A stretch of 64,000 nt of DNA, taken from positions 123,120 through 187,119 of the forward strand of contig NZ_VCHQ01000002.1 of the NCBI RefSeq assembly GCF_005860775.1, written 5' to 3'. The stretch's first letter is position 1. The number at the start of each line of letters is the position of its first letter. This document shows positions 1-8,631 of this stretch, piece by piece. The DNA is from Klebsiella indica. Its GTDB lineage: Bacteria; Pseudomonadota; Gammaproteobacteria; Enterobacterales; Enterobacteriaceae. Made by a program: the position numbers and the translations under genes. The notes under the pieces were generated by a model. It worked only from the letters and a program-made list of their open reading frames with translations, did not search any database and had not been told where the DNA came from.

Positions 1-2
1 CC

Positions 3-1457
3 GATGCCGTTCCAAAAAAAGGCGGCACGCTGAAACTGGGGATGTCCGGCGGGAATACCAGCGATACGCTGGACCCACGTCTGTTTACCGACTGGGTGCC
101 TTTAAACCAGGCTTATATGCTGATGAATGGCCTGGTGGAAATTGATGAACATAACCAGGCGGTGCCGGAACTGCTGGAAAGCTGGGAAGCCAAACCGGGC
201 GCGAAAGAGTGGGTGTTTAAAGTACGTAAAGATGTGACATTCCATAATGGTAAAACACTCGATGCGGATGACATTCTCTGGTCTATCAATTTACACCGTG
301 GCGACCAGTCGCGCAGCGCCATTAAAACGCAACTGGACAGCATTGTTAACCTGGTGAAATCCGCACCGGACGAAATTACGCTCACCCTGGATAGCGGCAA
401 TGCCGACTTGCCTTATCTGCTGGCGGATTACCACCTGCTGGTGGTGCCCAATGGTTTTAATGATTGGTCGCACCCGATTGGCACCGGCCCGTTTGTGTTC
501 GGCCAGTACCAGCCAGGGGTACGTTCGTTATTCCAGCGCAACCCCCATTACTGGAAGCCGAACCGCGCGTTTGTCGACGCGGTGGAAGTGCTGGTCATCA
601 ACGACGCCACCGCGCGAACCAATGCGTTGATCTCAGGCCAGGTGCACGCCATCAACCGTGTGGACTTCAAAACAGTCGATTTCCTCAAACGTAGCCCTGC
701 GTTGAATATCGTGCGCTCGTCCGGCGGGCAGCATTTCACCTTCCTGATGGATTGCCGCACCCCGACATTCAGCAACAATGATGTGCGTCTGGCGATTAAG
801 TACGGCATCGATCGCGAAAAAATTCTGTCAACCATCCTGCGCGGCTACGGCCAGTTGGGCAACGATCACCCCATTCCGAAAACCGATCGTTTCTTTAATC
901 ACGCGCTGGAACAACGGGTGTACGACCCGGACAAAGCACGTTTCCACCTGAAAAAAGCCGGAATGGATAGTCTGGCCGTGGAGCTGTCTTCATCGGATGC
1001 GGCATTTGCCGGGGCGCTGGATGCGGCGGCTCTGTTCCAGGATCAGGCGAAAAAAGGAGGGATTCAGGTCAGCATCAAACGCCAGCCCGCGGACAGCTAC
1101 TGGGACGATGTCTGGATGAAAGCGCCATTCTGTATGGGGTACTGGGGTGGGCGGCCTACCGCCGACCAGATGTTCTCCACCGCCTGGCAATCCACGGCGA
1201 AGTGGAACGACACCCACTGGAAAAATGAAAAATTCGACGCATTGCTGCTCCAGGCGCGCTCGTTGCTGGATGACCGCAAACGCGCGGAAATTTATGGTGA
1301 GCTACAAAGCATTGCCCGTGACGACGGAGGGGCGATGATCCCCCTGTTTGGTGATTATCTGGATGCCGCCAGCAAGAAGGTCGGCGGTATCGCACCGCAT
1401 CCATTGTTTAACTTTATGGGTGGCCACCTTGCGGAACGGGTCTGGCTGGAGGCGTGA
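3..1457 (+). CDS. Peptide-type ABC transporter substrate-binding protein (SBP family 5), 5'-truncated by window edge
   Basis: The reading frame is open from base 3. It begins in the usual mature N-terminus of a family-5 solute-binding protein (KKGGTLKLGMSGG, then DTLDP), so the signal peptide and true start lie outside the window. The first in-window ATG at 42 is internal. Family hallmarks follow: a PELLESWE segment, a KDVTFHNGKTLDADDILWS segment and GTGPFVF. These proteins capture oligopeptides, or sometimes nickel, opines or sugars, in the periplasm and deliver them to Dpp/Opp-type permeases. The stop overlaps the next permease start (TGATG at 1455-1459), so it is the first visible gene of a five-gene operon ending in a hydrolase. 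The ligand cannot be read from sequence; the CocE-like hydrolase downstream suggests a peptide, amide or ester that is cleaved after entry. Confidence 0.88.
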   Translation, partial: DAVPKKGGTLKLGMSGGNTSDTLDPRLFTDWVPLNQAYMLMNGLVEIDEHNQAVPELLESWEAKPGAKEWVFKVRKDVTFHNGKTLDADDILWSINLHRGDQSRSAIKTQLDSIVNLVKSAPDEITLTLDSGNADLPYLLADYHLLVVPNGFNDWSHPIGTGPFVFGQYQPGVRSLFQRNPHYWKPNRAFVDAVEVLVINDATARTNALISGQVHAINRVDFKTVDFLKRSPALNIVRSSGGQHFTFLMDCRTPTFSNNDVRLAIKYGIDREKILSTILRGYGQLGNDHPIPKTDRFFNHALEQRVYDPDKARFHLKKAGMDSLAVELSSSDAAFAGALDAAALFQDQAKKGGIQVSIKRQPADSYWDDVWMKAPFCMGYWGGRPTADQMFSTAWQSTAKWNDTHWKNEKFDALLLQARSLLDDRKRAEIYGELQSIARDDGGAMIPLFGDYLDAASKKVGGIAPHPLFNFMGGHLAERVWLEA

Positions 1458-2410
1458 TGAAAAAGCTGATAATCCAGCGTTTGTTGCTGGGGATCGTAAC
1501 CTTGTGGCTGGTATCAATGCTGATTTTCCTCGGCACCGAATTATTGCCGGGAGATATCGCCAGCGCGTTGTTGGGGCAAAACGGTACCCCGGAAACCATC
1601 GCGGCGCTCCGCAGCCAGTTAGGGCTGGATCAACCCGCCGCATGGCGTTACCTCCAGTGGCTGGGCGGGGTGTTGCACGGCGATTTGGGGGTGTCACTGG
1701 CGAATAATGAGCCTGTCAGCGCAGTGTTACTGCCGCGTCTGGAGAATACCCTGTTCCTGGCCGGGTATGCGGCGGTGGTGGCTATCCCGTTAGCTATGGT
1801 GCTGGGGATAGCCTCGGCTATCTGGCGCGATTCCTGGTTTGATCGTCTGGCTAATAATCTGACGTTGCTGAGTATTTCGGTACCGGAGTTTTTTGTCGGC
1901 TACCTGCTGGTGATGTTCTTTGCTATCCATTTCGCGTGGTTTCCCAGCCTGGCGACAGTCGCCCCAGGAGTGAGCTTCGGCCAGCGTTTGTACACCTGCA
2001 CATTGCCGATGCTCACGCTGGTACTGGTGGTGCTGGCGCATATGCTGCGCATGACGCGAGCGTCGGTCGGGGCGGTCATGTCCAGCAGCTATATCGAAAC
2101 CGCGTTGCTCAAAGGGCTGCCCAAATGGCGCATTGTTCTCAGCCATGCCTTGCCCAATGCGCTGGCGCCCATTATTAACGTTATCGCGTTTAACCTGGCT
2201 TATTTGATAGTAGGGGTCATTTTGGTGGAAGTGGTGTTTGTCTACCCGGGGGTGGGTCAGTACATGGTGGATGCCGTTACCCGGCGCGACCTGCCGGTAG
2301 TGCAGGCGTGTGGACTGATTTTCGGCGGCACCTATATTATCCTGAATATGCTGGCAGATTTGTTGGCTATCTGGTGTAACCCTCGTTTACGTCACGCGAG
2401 GTCTTCATGA
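1457..2410 (+). CDS. ABC transporter permease, DppB/OppB family
   Basis: This 317-residue inner-membrane permease has the DppB/OppB plan: an N-terminal membrane helix (residues about 9-30), a periplasmic stretch with LGLDQPAAWRYLQWLGG and HGDLGVSL, then five more helices. The cytoplasmic coupling loop reads ALLKGLPKWRIVLSHALPNA, the EAA motif that docks on the ATPase. The ATG at 1457 overlaps the stop of the binding-protein gene; a GTG at 1454 would add one residue. It pairs with the DppC-like permease at 2407 to form the channel. Translational coupling along the operon is evident from the overlap of every junction. Confidence 0.92.
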   Translation: MKKLIIQRLLLGIVTLWLVSMLIFLGTELLPGDIASALLGQNGTPETIAALRSQLGLDQPAAWRYLQWLGGVLHGDLGVSLANNEPVSAVLLPRLENTLFLAGYAAVVAIPLAMVLGIASAIWRDSWFDRLANNLTLLSISVPEFFVGYLLVMFFAIHFAWFPSLATVAPGVSFGQRLYTCTLPMLTLVLVVLAHMLRMTRASVGAVMSSSYIETALLKGLPKWRIVLSHALPNALAPIINVIAFNLAYLIVGVILVEVVFVYPGVGQYMVDAVTRRDLPVVQACGLIFGGTYIILNMLADLLAIWCNPRLRHARSS

Positions 2411-3237
2411 ACAGAGTGAGACAATGGCGTATACCGCTGTCGGCTATGCTGGGGTTGGCGATTATTGGCGTGAACCTGGTCGCCGCGTTGTTCGCGCCCT
2501 GGATCGCGCCGCACAGTGAAACCGCGCAGGTGGGTGATGTCTGGATGCAGTCGGCGGCGGGTTTGCCGTTTGGCACGGACAGCCTGGGGCGCGATATGCT
2601 TTCCCGCCTGTTGTTTGGCGCGCGCACCACTATTTCTATCGCGCTGATCATCACATTTTGCTCGTTTCTGCTGGGGATTATCACCGGTTTTACGGCCGCG
2701 ATTTATGGCCGTTGGGTGGATGTCTTGCTGACGCGTATCGTCGATACCCTGATGTCTATTCCGGTGCTTATCCTGGCGTTGATTGTGTTGTCGGTGCTCG
2801 GCACCTCCATTCCGGTCCTGGTGGCGACCATCGCCTTGCTGGACGCGACCCGTGTGTTCCGCCTGGCGCGCCTGGTTGCCCAGGACATTGTGTGCCAGGA
2901 ATATGTCGAAGTCGCTCGCCTGCGCGGGGAGGGGATTGGCTGGGTACTGCGTAAAGAGATCCTGCCCAACGCGATTCCCCCGTTACTGGCGGAGTTCGGC
3001 ATGCGTTTTTGCTTTACGTTTTTGTTTATCGCGGGCTTGAGCTTCCTGGGACTGGGCATTCAACCGCCTTATGCCGACTGGGGCAGTATGGTGCGCGACA
3101 ACGCGCAGGCGATTAACTTCGGCCTGTTGGCGCCCCTTTATCCGGCGGCGGCTATCGCGTTGCTGACCATTGGCGTAAATCTGGTCGTGGACTGGCTGTT
3201 AACCCGCCAGCACCTTTCTGTCGGGGGGGAATTATGA
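2407..3237 (+). CDS. ABC transporter permease, DppC/OppC family
   Basis: This 276-residue permease is the second half of the transmembrane channel. The N-terminal family signature (helix, then FAPWIAPHS and FGTDSLGRDMLSRLLFGART) is clear, followed by four or five membrane helices and an EAA loop around VEVARLRGEGIGWVLRKEILPNA. The C-terminal GLGIQPPYADWGSMVRD motif is typical of DppC/OppC. The start overlaps the previous stop by four bases (ATGA) and its own stop overlaps the ATPase start in the same way, so the three genes are translationally coupled. It is slightly shorter than E. coli DppC (300 residues), mainly at the N-terminus. Confidence 0.92.
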   Translation: MNRVRQWRIPLSAMLGLAIIGVNLVAALFAPWIAPHSETAQVGDVWMQSAAGLPFGTDSLGRDMLSRLLFGARTTISIALIITFCSFLLGIITGFTAAIYGRWVDVLLTRIVDTLMSIPVLILALIVLSVLGTSIPVLVATIALLDATRVFRLARLVAQDIVCQEYVEVARLRGEGIGWVLRKEILPNAIPPLLAEFGMRFCFTFLFIAGLSFLGLGIQPPYADWGSMVRDNAQAINFGLLAPLYPAAAIALLTIGVNLVVDWLLTRQHLSVGGEL

Positions 3238-4859
3238 CGCAACCTGTTCTTGAGATGCGCCAGTTGCGTATCGAAACGTACGAAGGCTTACCGCTGGTGC
3301 AGGACATTTCCCTGACGCTGCTTCCTGGCGAGGTTCTGGGGCTAATTGGCGAATCTGGCGCGGGGAAATCCACCATCGGCCTCGCGGCGTTGGGATACGC
3401 GCGCCCCGGTTGCCGGTTCGGCGGTGGGGAAGTCTGTATCAATGGCACCGATCTGCTGGGGCTGTCTTCCGCGCAAAAACGCGATTTTCGCGGCAAACGC
3501 GTGGCTTATGTAGCGCAGAGCGCGGCGGCGGCATTTAATCCCTCGCTTACCATTGGCCAGCAGGTATGCGAAGGACCGGTACGCCATAAGCTGATGAGCA
3601 AAGAGGCGGCCCGGCAATGGGCGGTGACCTTGTTCCGGGCGCTGGATCTCCCGGACCCGGAATATATTGGCAAACGTTATCCGCACCAGCTTTCCGGCGG
3701 GCAGCTCCAGCGCGCGATGGCGGCGATGGCGATGTCCTGCAAGCCCGATCTGTTGGTGATGGATGAACCGACCACCGCGCTGGACGTGACCACCCAGATT
3801 GAGGTACTGGTGATGCTGCGCAAACTGGTGCGTGAATTCCACACGGCGGCGCTGTATATCACCCATGACCTGGCGGTGGTGGCGCAAATCGCCGACCGCA
3901 TTATGGTGTTGCGTCAGGGGCGGGAGGTGGAGTGTGGCACGGCCGGGCAAATCCTCCAGCAACCCCAGGAAGCCTACACACGCCAGTTGGTGAGTGAACG
4001 CACCCACCCGCTGGCGCCAGCCCAGGCGCAAACATCAGACCCGCAACCACTGCTGGCGCTGGAGCGGCTCAGTACCAGCTACAGCGGTAAAATCGTGGTG
4101 CATGACGTTTCCCTGAGCCTGACTCGGGGCGCGACGCTGGCGGTTATTGGTGAATCCGGTAGCGGCAAAAGCACCCTGGCCCGCGCATTGTGCGGCTTAA
4201 ATAATGAAACTCAGGGCAAGGTGCGCTTTCAGGGGGCCACGCTGGCGAATCACTACAAACAGCGCGATAAAGAAACGCTGCGCCGTATCCAGATGATTTA
4301 TCAGTTGCCGGATATCGCGCTGAACCCGCGCCAGACGGTGCTGGAGATAATCGGCCGCCCGCTGGTGTTTTATTTCGGGTTCGACAAAAAACAGGTGCGC
4401 GTCAGGGTCGGGGAACTGCTGCGCCTGACGGAGTTGCCGGAAACCTTACTGGAACGCACGCCAGGCGCGTTATCCGGTGGCCAGAAACAACGCGTCTGTA
4501 TTGCCCGTGCGCTGGCCGCCAACCCGGATCTGATCATTTGTGATGAAGTGACCTCGGCGCTGGACCCGCTGGTGGCGGAAGAGGTGCTGAATCTGTTGCG
4601 CCGCTTACAGGAGCAACTGGGGCTGTCCTATCTGTTTATCACCCACGACCTGAGCACCGTAAAACGCATCGCTCACCAGGTCGCCGTGATGTATCAGGGC
4701 AACATCGTCGCGCAGGGCGCGACCAGCGATGTCTTTAGCGCGCCGATGCACACTTACACTGAAAAACTGCTGACCTCGGTGCCTGAAATGCGCACCACCT
4801 GGCTGGATGATGTGCTGGGGAAGCGGGGCGGCAATAATTTACTGGCAGGCGCGTCATGA
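3234..4859 (+). CDS. Duplicated (double-domain) peptide ABC transporter ATP-binding protein
   Basis: This 541-residue ATPase carries two complete nucleotide-binding domains in one chain, replacing separate DppD and DppF proteins. Domain 1 has Walker A GESGAGKS (residues 39-46), signature LSGGQLQR, Walker B LLVMDEPTTALD and an H-loop in ITHDLAVV. Domain 2 has Walker A GESGSGKS, signature LSGGQKQR, Walker B LIICDEVTSALD (V where proline is usual) and ITHDLSTV. Between them is the oligopeptide/dipeptide C-terminal stretch ending HPYT-like (QEAYTRQL). There is no sign of a frameshift; the fused form is common in GsiA/YejF-type importers. It hydrolyses ATP on the cytoplasmic face to drive import through the two permeases just upstream. 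Confidence 0.92.
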   Translation: MTQPVLEMRQLRIETYEGLPLVQDISLTLLPGEVLGLIGESGAGKSTIGLAALGYARPGCRFGGGEVCINGTDLLGLSSAQKRDFRGKRVAYVAQSAAAAFNPSLTIGQQVCEGPVRHKLMSKEAARQWAVTLFRALDLPDPEYIGKRYPHQLSGGQLQRAMAAMAMSCKPDLLVMDEPTTALDVTTQIEVLVMLRKLVREFHTAALYITHDLAVVAQIADRIMVLRQGREVECGTAGQILQQPQEAYTRQLVSERTHPLAPAQAQTSDPQPLLALERLSTSYSGKIVVHDVSLSLTRGATLAVIGESGSGKSTLARALCGLNNETQGKVRFQGATLANHYKQRDKETLRRIQMIYQLPDIALNPRQTVLEIIGRPLVFYFGFDKKQVRVRVGELLRLTELPETLLERTPGALSGGQKQRVCIARALAANPDLIICDEVTSALDPLVAEEVLNLLRRLQEQLGLSYLFITHDLSTVKRIAHQVAVMYQGNIVAQGATSDVFSAPMHTYTEKLLTSVPEMRTTWLDDVLGKRGGNNLLAGAS

Positions 4860-6874
4860 AAAAAATCCTTACCCACTTCCCTTATTCGGTCACAGTCAGT
4901 GAACACGTGTGGATCCCGCTGGCCGATGGCACCCGGCTGGCCGCGCGGATGTGGCTCCCCGACAGCCCACAACCCGTGGCGGCGATTCTGGAATATATCC
5001 CGTACCGCAAACGGGATGGTACCCGTACCCGCGATGAACCCATGCACGGGTATTTCGCGGGCCATGGGTACGCCGTGTTGCGCGTGGATATGCGCGGTAG
5101 CGGCGAATCCGATGGTTTACTGGCTGATGAATATCTGCTTCAGGAGCAGGAAGACGCACTGGAAGTTATCGACTGGATAAGCCGCCAGCCCTGGTGCAGC
5201 GGGGCGGTGGGCATGATGGGCAAATCCTGGGGCGGGTTTAATTGCCTGCAACTGGCGGCACGTCGCCCGCCGGCGCTGAAAGCGATCATTACGGTGTGCT
5301 CCACGGATGACCGTTATAACGACGATATCCACTACAAAGGCGGTTGCCTGCTGAACGACAACCTGTGGTGGGGCGGGATCATGCTGGCCTACCAGAGCCG
5401 ACCCCAGGACCCGGCGCTGGTGGGTGATAGCTGGTTCGATGCCTGGCGTGAGCGCCTGGAGAACATGCCTTTTTTCCCGGCGTTGTGGATGGAACACCCG
5501 CACAAAGACGCCTACTGGCGACATGGTTCCGTCGGGGAGGACTGGGCGGCGATTCAGTGCCCGGTCCTGGCGGTCGGTGGCTGGGCGGATTCCTACAGCA
5601 ATGCGGTGTTTCGTTTGATGGATAATCTGACGGTGCCGCGTCGGGCGATAATCGGTCCCTGGGCCCATATCTATCCGCAGGACGGTACGCCCGCGCCAGC
5701 AATAGGTTTCCTTCAGGAAGCGGTGCGCTGGTGGAATCACTGGTTGAAGGGGGAAGACAACGACGCACTGGCAGGGCCGCGCCTCCAGGTCTGGCTGAAT
5801 GACAGCCAGCCGCCTGCCGCCAGTCGCCCGACGGCGAGTGGCACATGGGTCGCCGTGGATTGCGACACCGCCGATGCCGCGCGTCAGATGGCCTGGTATC
5901 CCGCACATGGCCGCCTCGCGCTTCAGCCCGACGCACAGGCAGGCTGGCAGGCGATATGTTCCCCGCAAAGCCACGGACTGATGGGCGGCGAGTGGATGGG
6001 GGCGGGCGTTCTGGGGGAAAGCCCGCCGGACCAGCGTATCGACGACGGCCAGGCGACCTGTTTTGAGAGCGCACCGCTGGATGCTCCCCTGACTATTTAT
6101 GGCTTCCCGCGTTTTCGGGTGGCGCTGCAGAGCGATAAACCGGCGGCCATGTTGTATGTCCGGTTGTCGGATGTCGCCCCGGACGGGGCGGTGACACGCA
6201 TCACTCATGGTTGGGTCAATCTCTGTCATCATCAGGGGCAACACCAGGCGCAGGCATTAACGCCCGGGGAAACCATTGATGTTGAGGTGCAGTTAGATGG
6301 CATCGCCTGGCGGTTTGCCCCCGGACACCGGGTGCGTATCGCGCTGGCGACCACCTTCTGGCCTATGGTCTGGCCCATGCCGGAGGCGGCGACGCTGACG
6401 CTGGATCTCGCGCGGGCGGTGTTGCATCTGCCGGTGTGCGATAGTCTGGCTACGATCCCTGGCCCCAACCCGCATCCGGAAACGGCGCCGGATACTCCGC
6501 TGACGGTGTTAAGTCCAGGCCGGGTGGATCGCGAGTTGCATTATGATGTGGTGACGGATAGCTGGATCTGCGTCACGCAGGGCGTAGGTGGGGTATTCGG
6601 GGAAGGGGTGTATCGCTTTGATGATATCGACACCACGGTAGATCACAGCCTGCGCCGCGAGCTGACTATCTGCAACCAGGATCCATTGTCGGCCTGCTAC
6701 CAGCTTACCCAGACGATGAAGATTGGCCGGGAAGGCTGGTGGACGCAGGCGGATGTCGCGTTGACGCTACGCGGCGACAAAGACGACTACCTGATTAGCG
6801 GGGAAATGACGGTCACGCACAACGATCAATCTGTCTGGCATCGTTGCTGGGAACAGCGCATTCCTCGTCAGTAA
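4856..6874 (+). CDS. CocE/NonD family alpha/beta-hydrolase (S15 X-Pro dipeptidyl-peptidase-like)
   Basis: The 672-residue protein has the CocE/NonD layout: an N-terminal alpha/beta-hydrolase domain, a helical insert, and a C-terminal jelly-roll (X-Pro dipeptidyl-peptidase C-terminal) domain from about residue 300. The nucleophile sits in G-K-S-W-G-G (Ser124). Asp245 (GGWADS) and His271 (GPWAH) complete a plausible triad, and Tyr50 in EYIPYRKRD fits the oxyanion tyrosine of cocaine esterase. There is no signal peptide, so it should act on imported material in the cytoplasm. It overlaps the ATPase stop by four bases and is followed by a strong hairpin terminator, so it closes the importer operon. 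About 110 extra residues at the C-terminus lie beyond the usual CocE end. Family members cleave esters, amides or X-Pro peptides; the substrate here is unknown. Confidence 0.88.
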   Translation: MKKILTHFPYSVTVSEHVWIPLADGTRLAARMWLPDSPQPVAAILEYIPYRKRDGTRTRDEPMHGYFAGHGYAVLRVDMRGSGESDGLLADEYLLQEQEDALEVIDWISRQPWCSGAVGMMGKSWGGFNCLQLAARRPPALKAIITVCSTDDRYNDDIHYKGGCLLNDNLWWGGIMLAYQSRPQDPALVGDSWFDAWRERLENMPFFPALWMEHPHKDAYWRHGSVGEDWAAIQCPVLAVGGWADSYSNAVFRLMDNLTVPRRAIIGPWAHIYPQDGTPAPAIGFLQEAVRWWNHWLKGEDNDALAGPRLQVWLNDSQPPAASRPTASGTWVAVDCDTADAARQMAWYPAHGRLALQPDAQAGWQAICSPQSHGLMGGEWMGAGVLGESPPDQRIDDGQATCFESAPLDAPLTIYGFPRFRVALQSDKPAAMLYVRLSDVAPDGAVTRITHGWVNLCHHQGQHQAQALTPGETIDVEVQLDGIAWRFAPGHRVRIALATTFWPMVWPMPEAATLTLDLARAVLHLPVCDSLATIPGPNPHPETAPDTPLTVLSPGRVDRELHYDVVTDSWICVTQGVGGVFGEGVYRFDDIDTTVDHSLRRELTICNQDPLSACYQLTQTMKIGREGWWTQADVALTLRGDKDDYLISGEMTVTHNDQSVWHRCWEQRIPRQ

Positions 6875-6878
6875 TTAG

Positions 6879-6922
6879 CCGCTCTCCCGGTGGGATTTCC
6901 CGCGGGGAGAGCGGAAAAATTT
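6879..6922 (+). terminator. Rho-independent terminator after the ABC importer/CocE operon
   Basis: A 10-bp perfect stem (CCGCTCTCCC 6879-6888 with GGGAGAGCGG 6905-6914) is followed by A5T7. It sits five bases after the CocE stop. Runs of A and T beside the stem make it potentially active on both strands. Confidence 0.85.
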
Positions 6923-7136
6923 TTTTAACTCAACGAGTTAATGTGTGGATTTTCGTTTTGTTTCCCACTCCCGGCGTTTTTCGCTGATCCGCCAACGGAT
7001 ACCTGCCAGCACCTTTGACCGGGTTTACCGGATGATTCTCCGACAAACCCGGAAGGTACGGACGGTCAATCCCCCGTATCGTTAAACGACGGGGTCAGGC
7101 CCGTTTGTTTATCATGGCTGCGTATTCCGCCAGGGG
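6923..7136. other. Intergenic stretch between convergent operons, with two small inverted repeats
   Basis: No gene is visible. Two inverted repeats occur: CCGGGTTT (7019-7026) with AAACCCGG (7045-7052), and CCCCGT (7072-7077) with ACGGGG (7089-7094). They may help end transcription of the minus-strand oxygenase gene, or be degenerate repeat remnants. Neither has a clear T-run. Confidence 0.35.
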
Positions 7137-8588
7137 TTAGTCTCCGGACCAGTTACCATGTAGCGACATGCGTAAACGGAAGGGAATTTTGACTCTGGCC
7201 AGCGGACCCTGTACCCAGTGCGCAGTATCCATAATAAGTAGCTCAGAGGTGTGCGCCCGAAGGTCGTTCATGACGCACACAACCCATCCATCACCTTCTG
7301 GCGCATCTTTGCTGCGCGGGATAAAGGCTGGCTCCTGGAAACACTGCGCATCGCCTGGATACCACATTTCACTTTTCCCGGTGACAACATCAATACGCGC
7401 TAACTGGTTGAAAAACTGGAACGGAAGGGCGCCCAGCGTTGCCGAATCAAAGGGCAACTGCGGATCGTAGGCGAGCGTAAAACCATAACGATAAGGTTTG
7501 CCGTTATAGCGTTCGTCACAGCGTGGGAATTCGCAGGGGAAGGGCGTGGCCGTCAACAGTTGCGGCACAACATCATGGTCTTCGGCGTCCAGGTCGAATG
7601 TCCAGCGCATCAAGGCGGCTTTCAGGGATTCCGGCGGTGGGACGGCGCCATCGGCCTGAGGGAAAAAATAGAAGACGTTGCCGTTTGTGACCGGCATATC
7701 GACAAAAATTTTATTGCCCTCTTCATAAGCATTGAGCGTATGCCCCTGAAAGCCATTCACCGGCCCATAAAACCAGCGTATATCTTGCGCCGAGCCGTTA
7801 CGCGGCAGGACACCGAAAAGCTGCGGCAGGTCAGGTTGCCACTGGAAGTGTTGCCCGCCTTTGCGCATGCGTTCAAGATCTGCTGTCAACGGGATAATCG
7901 GGAAAATGACGTAATTTTGCGTGACGGCAAAGTCGTGGATCATGGCGGCATAGGGGGCCTGGAACCAGATTTCCCTGGTCAGCTCCCCGGTATCGCTGAT
8001 TTCGAAATAGGCGATGTCCGGCGTGGCGTCGCCTTTGGCTTCATACGCAAAGCAGAGAAGCGCATCGTTATCCGGGTCCCGTTTGGGGTGTGCGGTAAAG
8101 GTTGCGGATTTAATCTGCCCGTTGAAATCCCATTCACCGATTGTTTCCAGTGTATCGGGGTTCAACGCCCAGGGCAGCGAGTCTTCCTTCATGGACAGCA
8201 GAATACCATTGTGTGTAATCACTGTGGTATTCGCCGTTGTATTATTCGAGGCCGCCAGGGGATCGTTGGTGTAGACGTTGCGATAAACCCCATTCAGGGA
8301 ACGATGTTCGCGGCGTTGTGCTTTCAGGCGCTCGGTTTCGACATAGCGTCGTTTCAGGCTGACTTTCCCGCCTGTAAAGCGAAATGCGCTGACAATACCA
8401 TCGCCGTTGAAGAAGATATCGTTGCCAAGCATGGGAGGATATTGCGGATCGGGAGCTACCTGATAGAAGGTGCCGTTGATGGCCTCCGGGATAGTGCCCT
8501 CCACCTCAAGGTCGACAATGCTGGCTTCCACGCGACTGGGTTTGTAAAGACCGGTGAATTCGGGTGTATCTGGAAATTGCAGGCTCAT
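7137..8588 (-). CDS. Carotenoid-cleavage-oxygenase family enzyme, stilbene/isoeugenol-cleaving type
   Basis: This 483-residue protein belongs to the RPE65/carotenoid oxygenase family of non-haem Fe(II) seven-bladed propellers. Four iron-ligand histidines can be placed: H167 (TAHPKR), H218 (MIHDF), H283 (QGHTLN) and H477 (SLHGNW). From memory these nearly coincide with H167, H218, H284 and H476 of the stilbene dioxygenase NOV1. Lys134 (SMKED) and Tyr102 (VYRN) lie where NOV1 uses a Lys and a Tyr to hold the substrate's 4-hydroxyl group. That supports cleavage of the exocyclic C=C of a 4-hydroxyphenyl compound (lignostilbene, resveratrol or isoeugenol) to an aromatic aldehyde rather than carotenoid cleavage. 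There is no signal peptide. It lies 43 bases after the aldehyde dehydrogenase gene with its own GGAG site, so both are probably one operon. Exact substrate is unproven. Confidence 0.85.
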   Translation of the reverse strand: MSLQFPDTPEFTGLYKPSRVEASIVDLEVEGTIPEAINGTFYQVAPDPQYPPMLGNDIFFNGDGIVSAFRFTGGKVSLKRRYVETERLKAQRREHRSLNGVYRNVYTNDPLAASNNTTANTTVITHNGILLSMKEDSLPWALNPDTLETIGEWDFNGQIKSATFTAHPKRDPDNDALLCFAYEAKGDATPDIAYFEISDTGELTREIWFQAPYAAMIHDFAVTQNYVIFPIIPLTADLERMRKGGQHFQWQPDLPQLFGVLPRNGSAQDIRWFYGPVNGFQGHTLNAYEEGNKIFVDMPVTNGNVFYFFPQADGAVPPPESLKAALMRWTFDLDAEDHDVVPQLLTATPFPCEFPRCDERYNGKPYRYGFTLAYDPQLPFDSATLGALPFQFFNQLARIDVVTGKSEMWYPGDAQCFQEPAFIPRSKDAPEGDGWVVCVMNDLRAHTSELLIMDTAHWVQGPLARVKIPFRLRMSLHGNWSGD

Positions 8589-8631
8589 ATATTACGCTCC
8601 ATTAATCATGGTTATGGGTTTCGCGTCATGT

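Noticed and set aside
3234..4859. Possible frameshifted or artefactual fusion of two ATPase genes
   Set aside because: One uninterrupted frame with two complete sets of motifs, as in GsiA and YejF; this is a natural double-domain ATPase.
5117..6244. 375-codon open frame antisense to the CocE-like gene
   Set aside because: It mirrors a high-GC coding sequence, has no family motif, and overlaps a gene with a complete catalytic triad.
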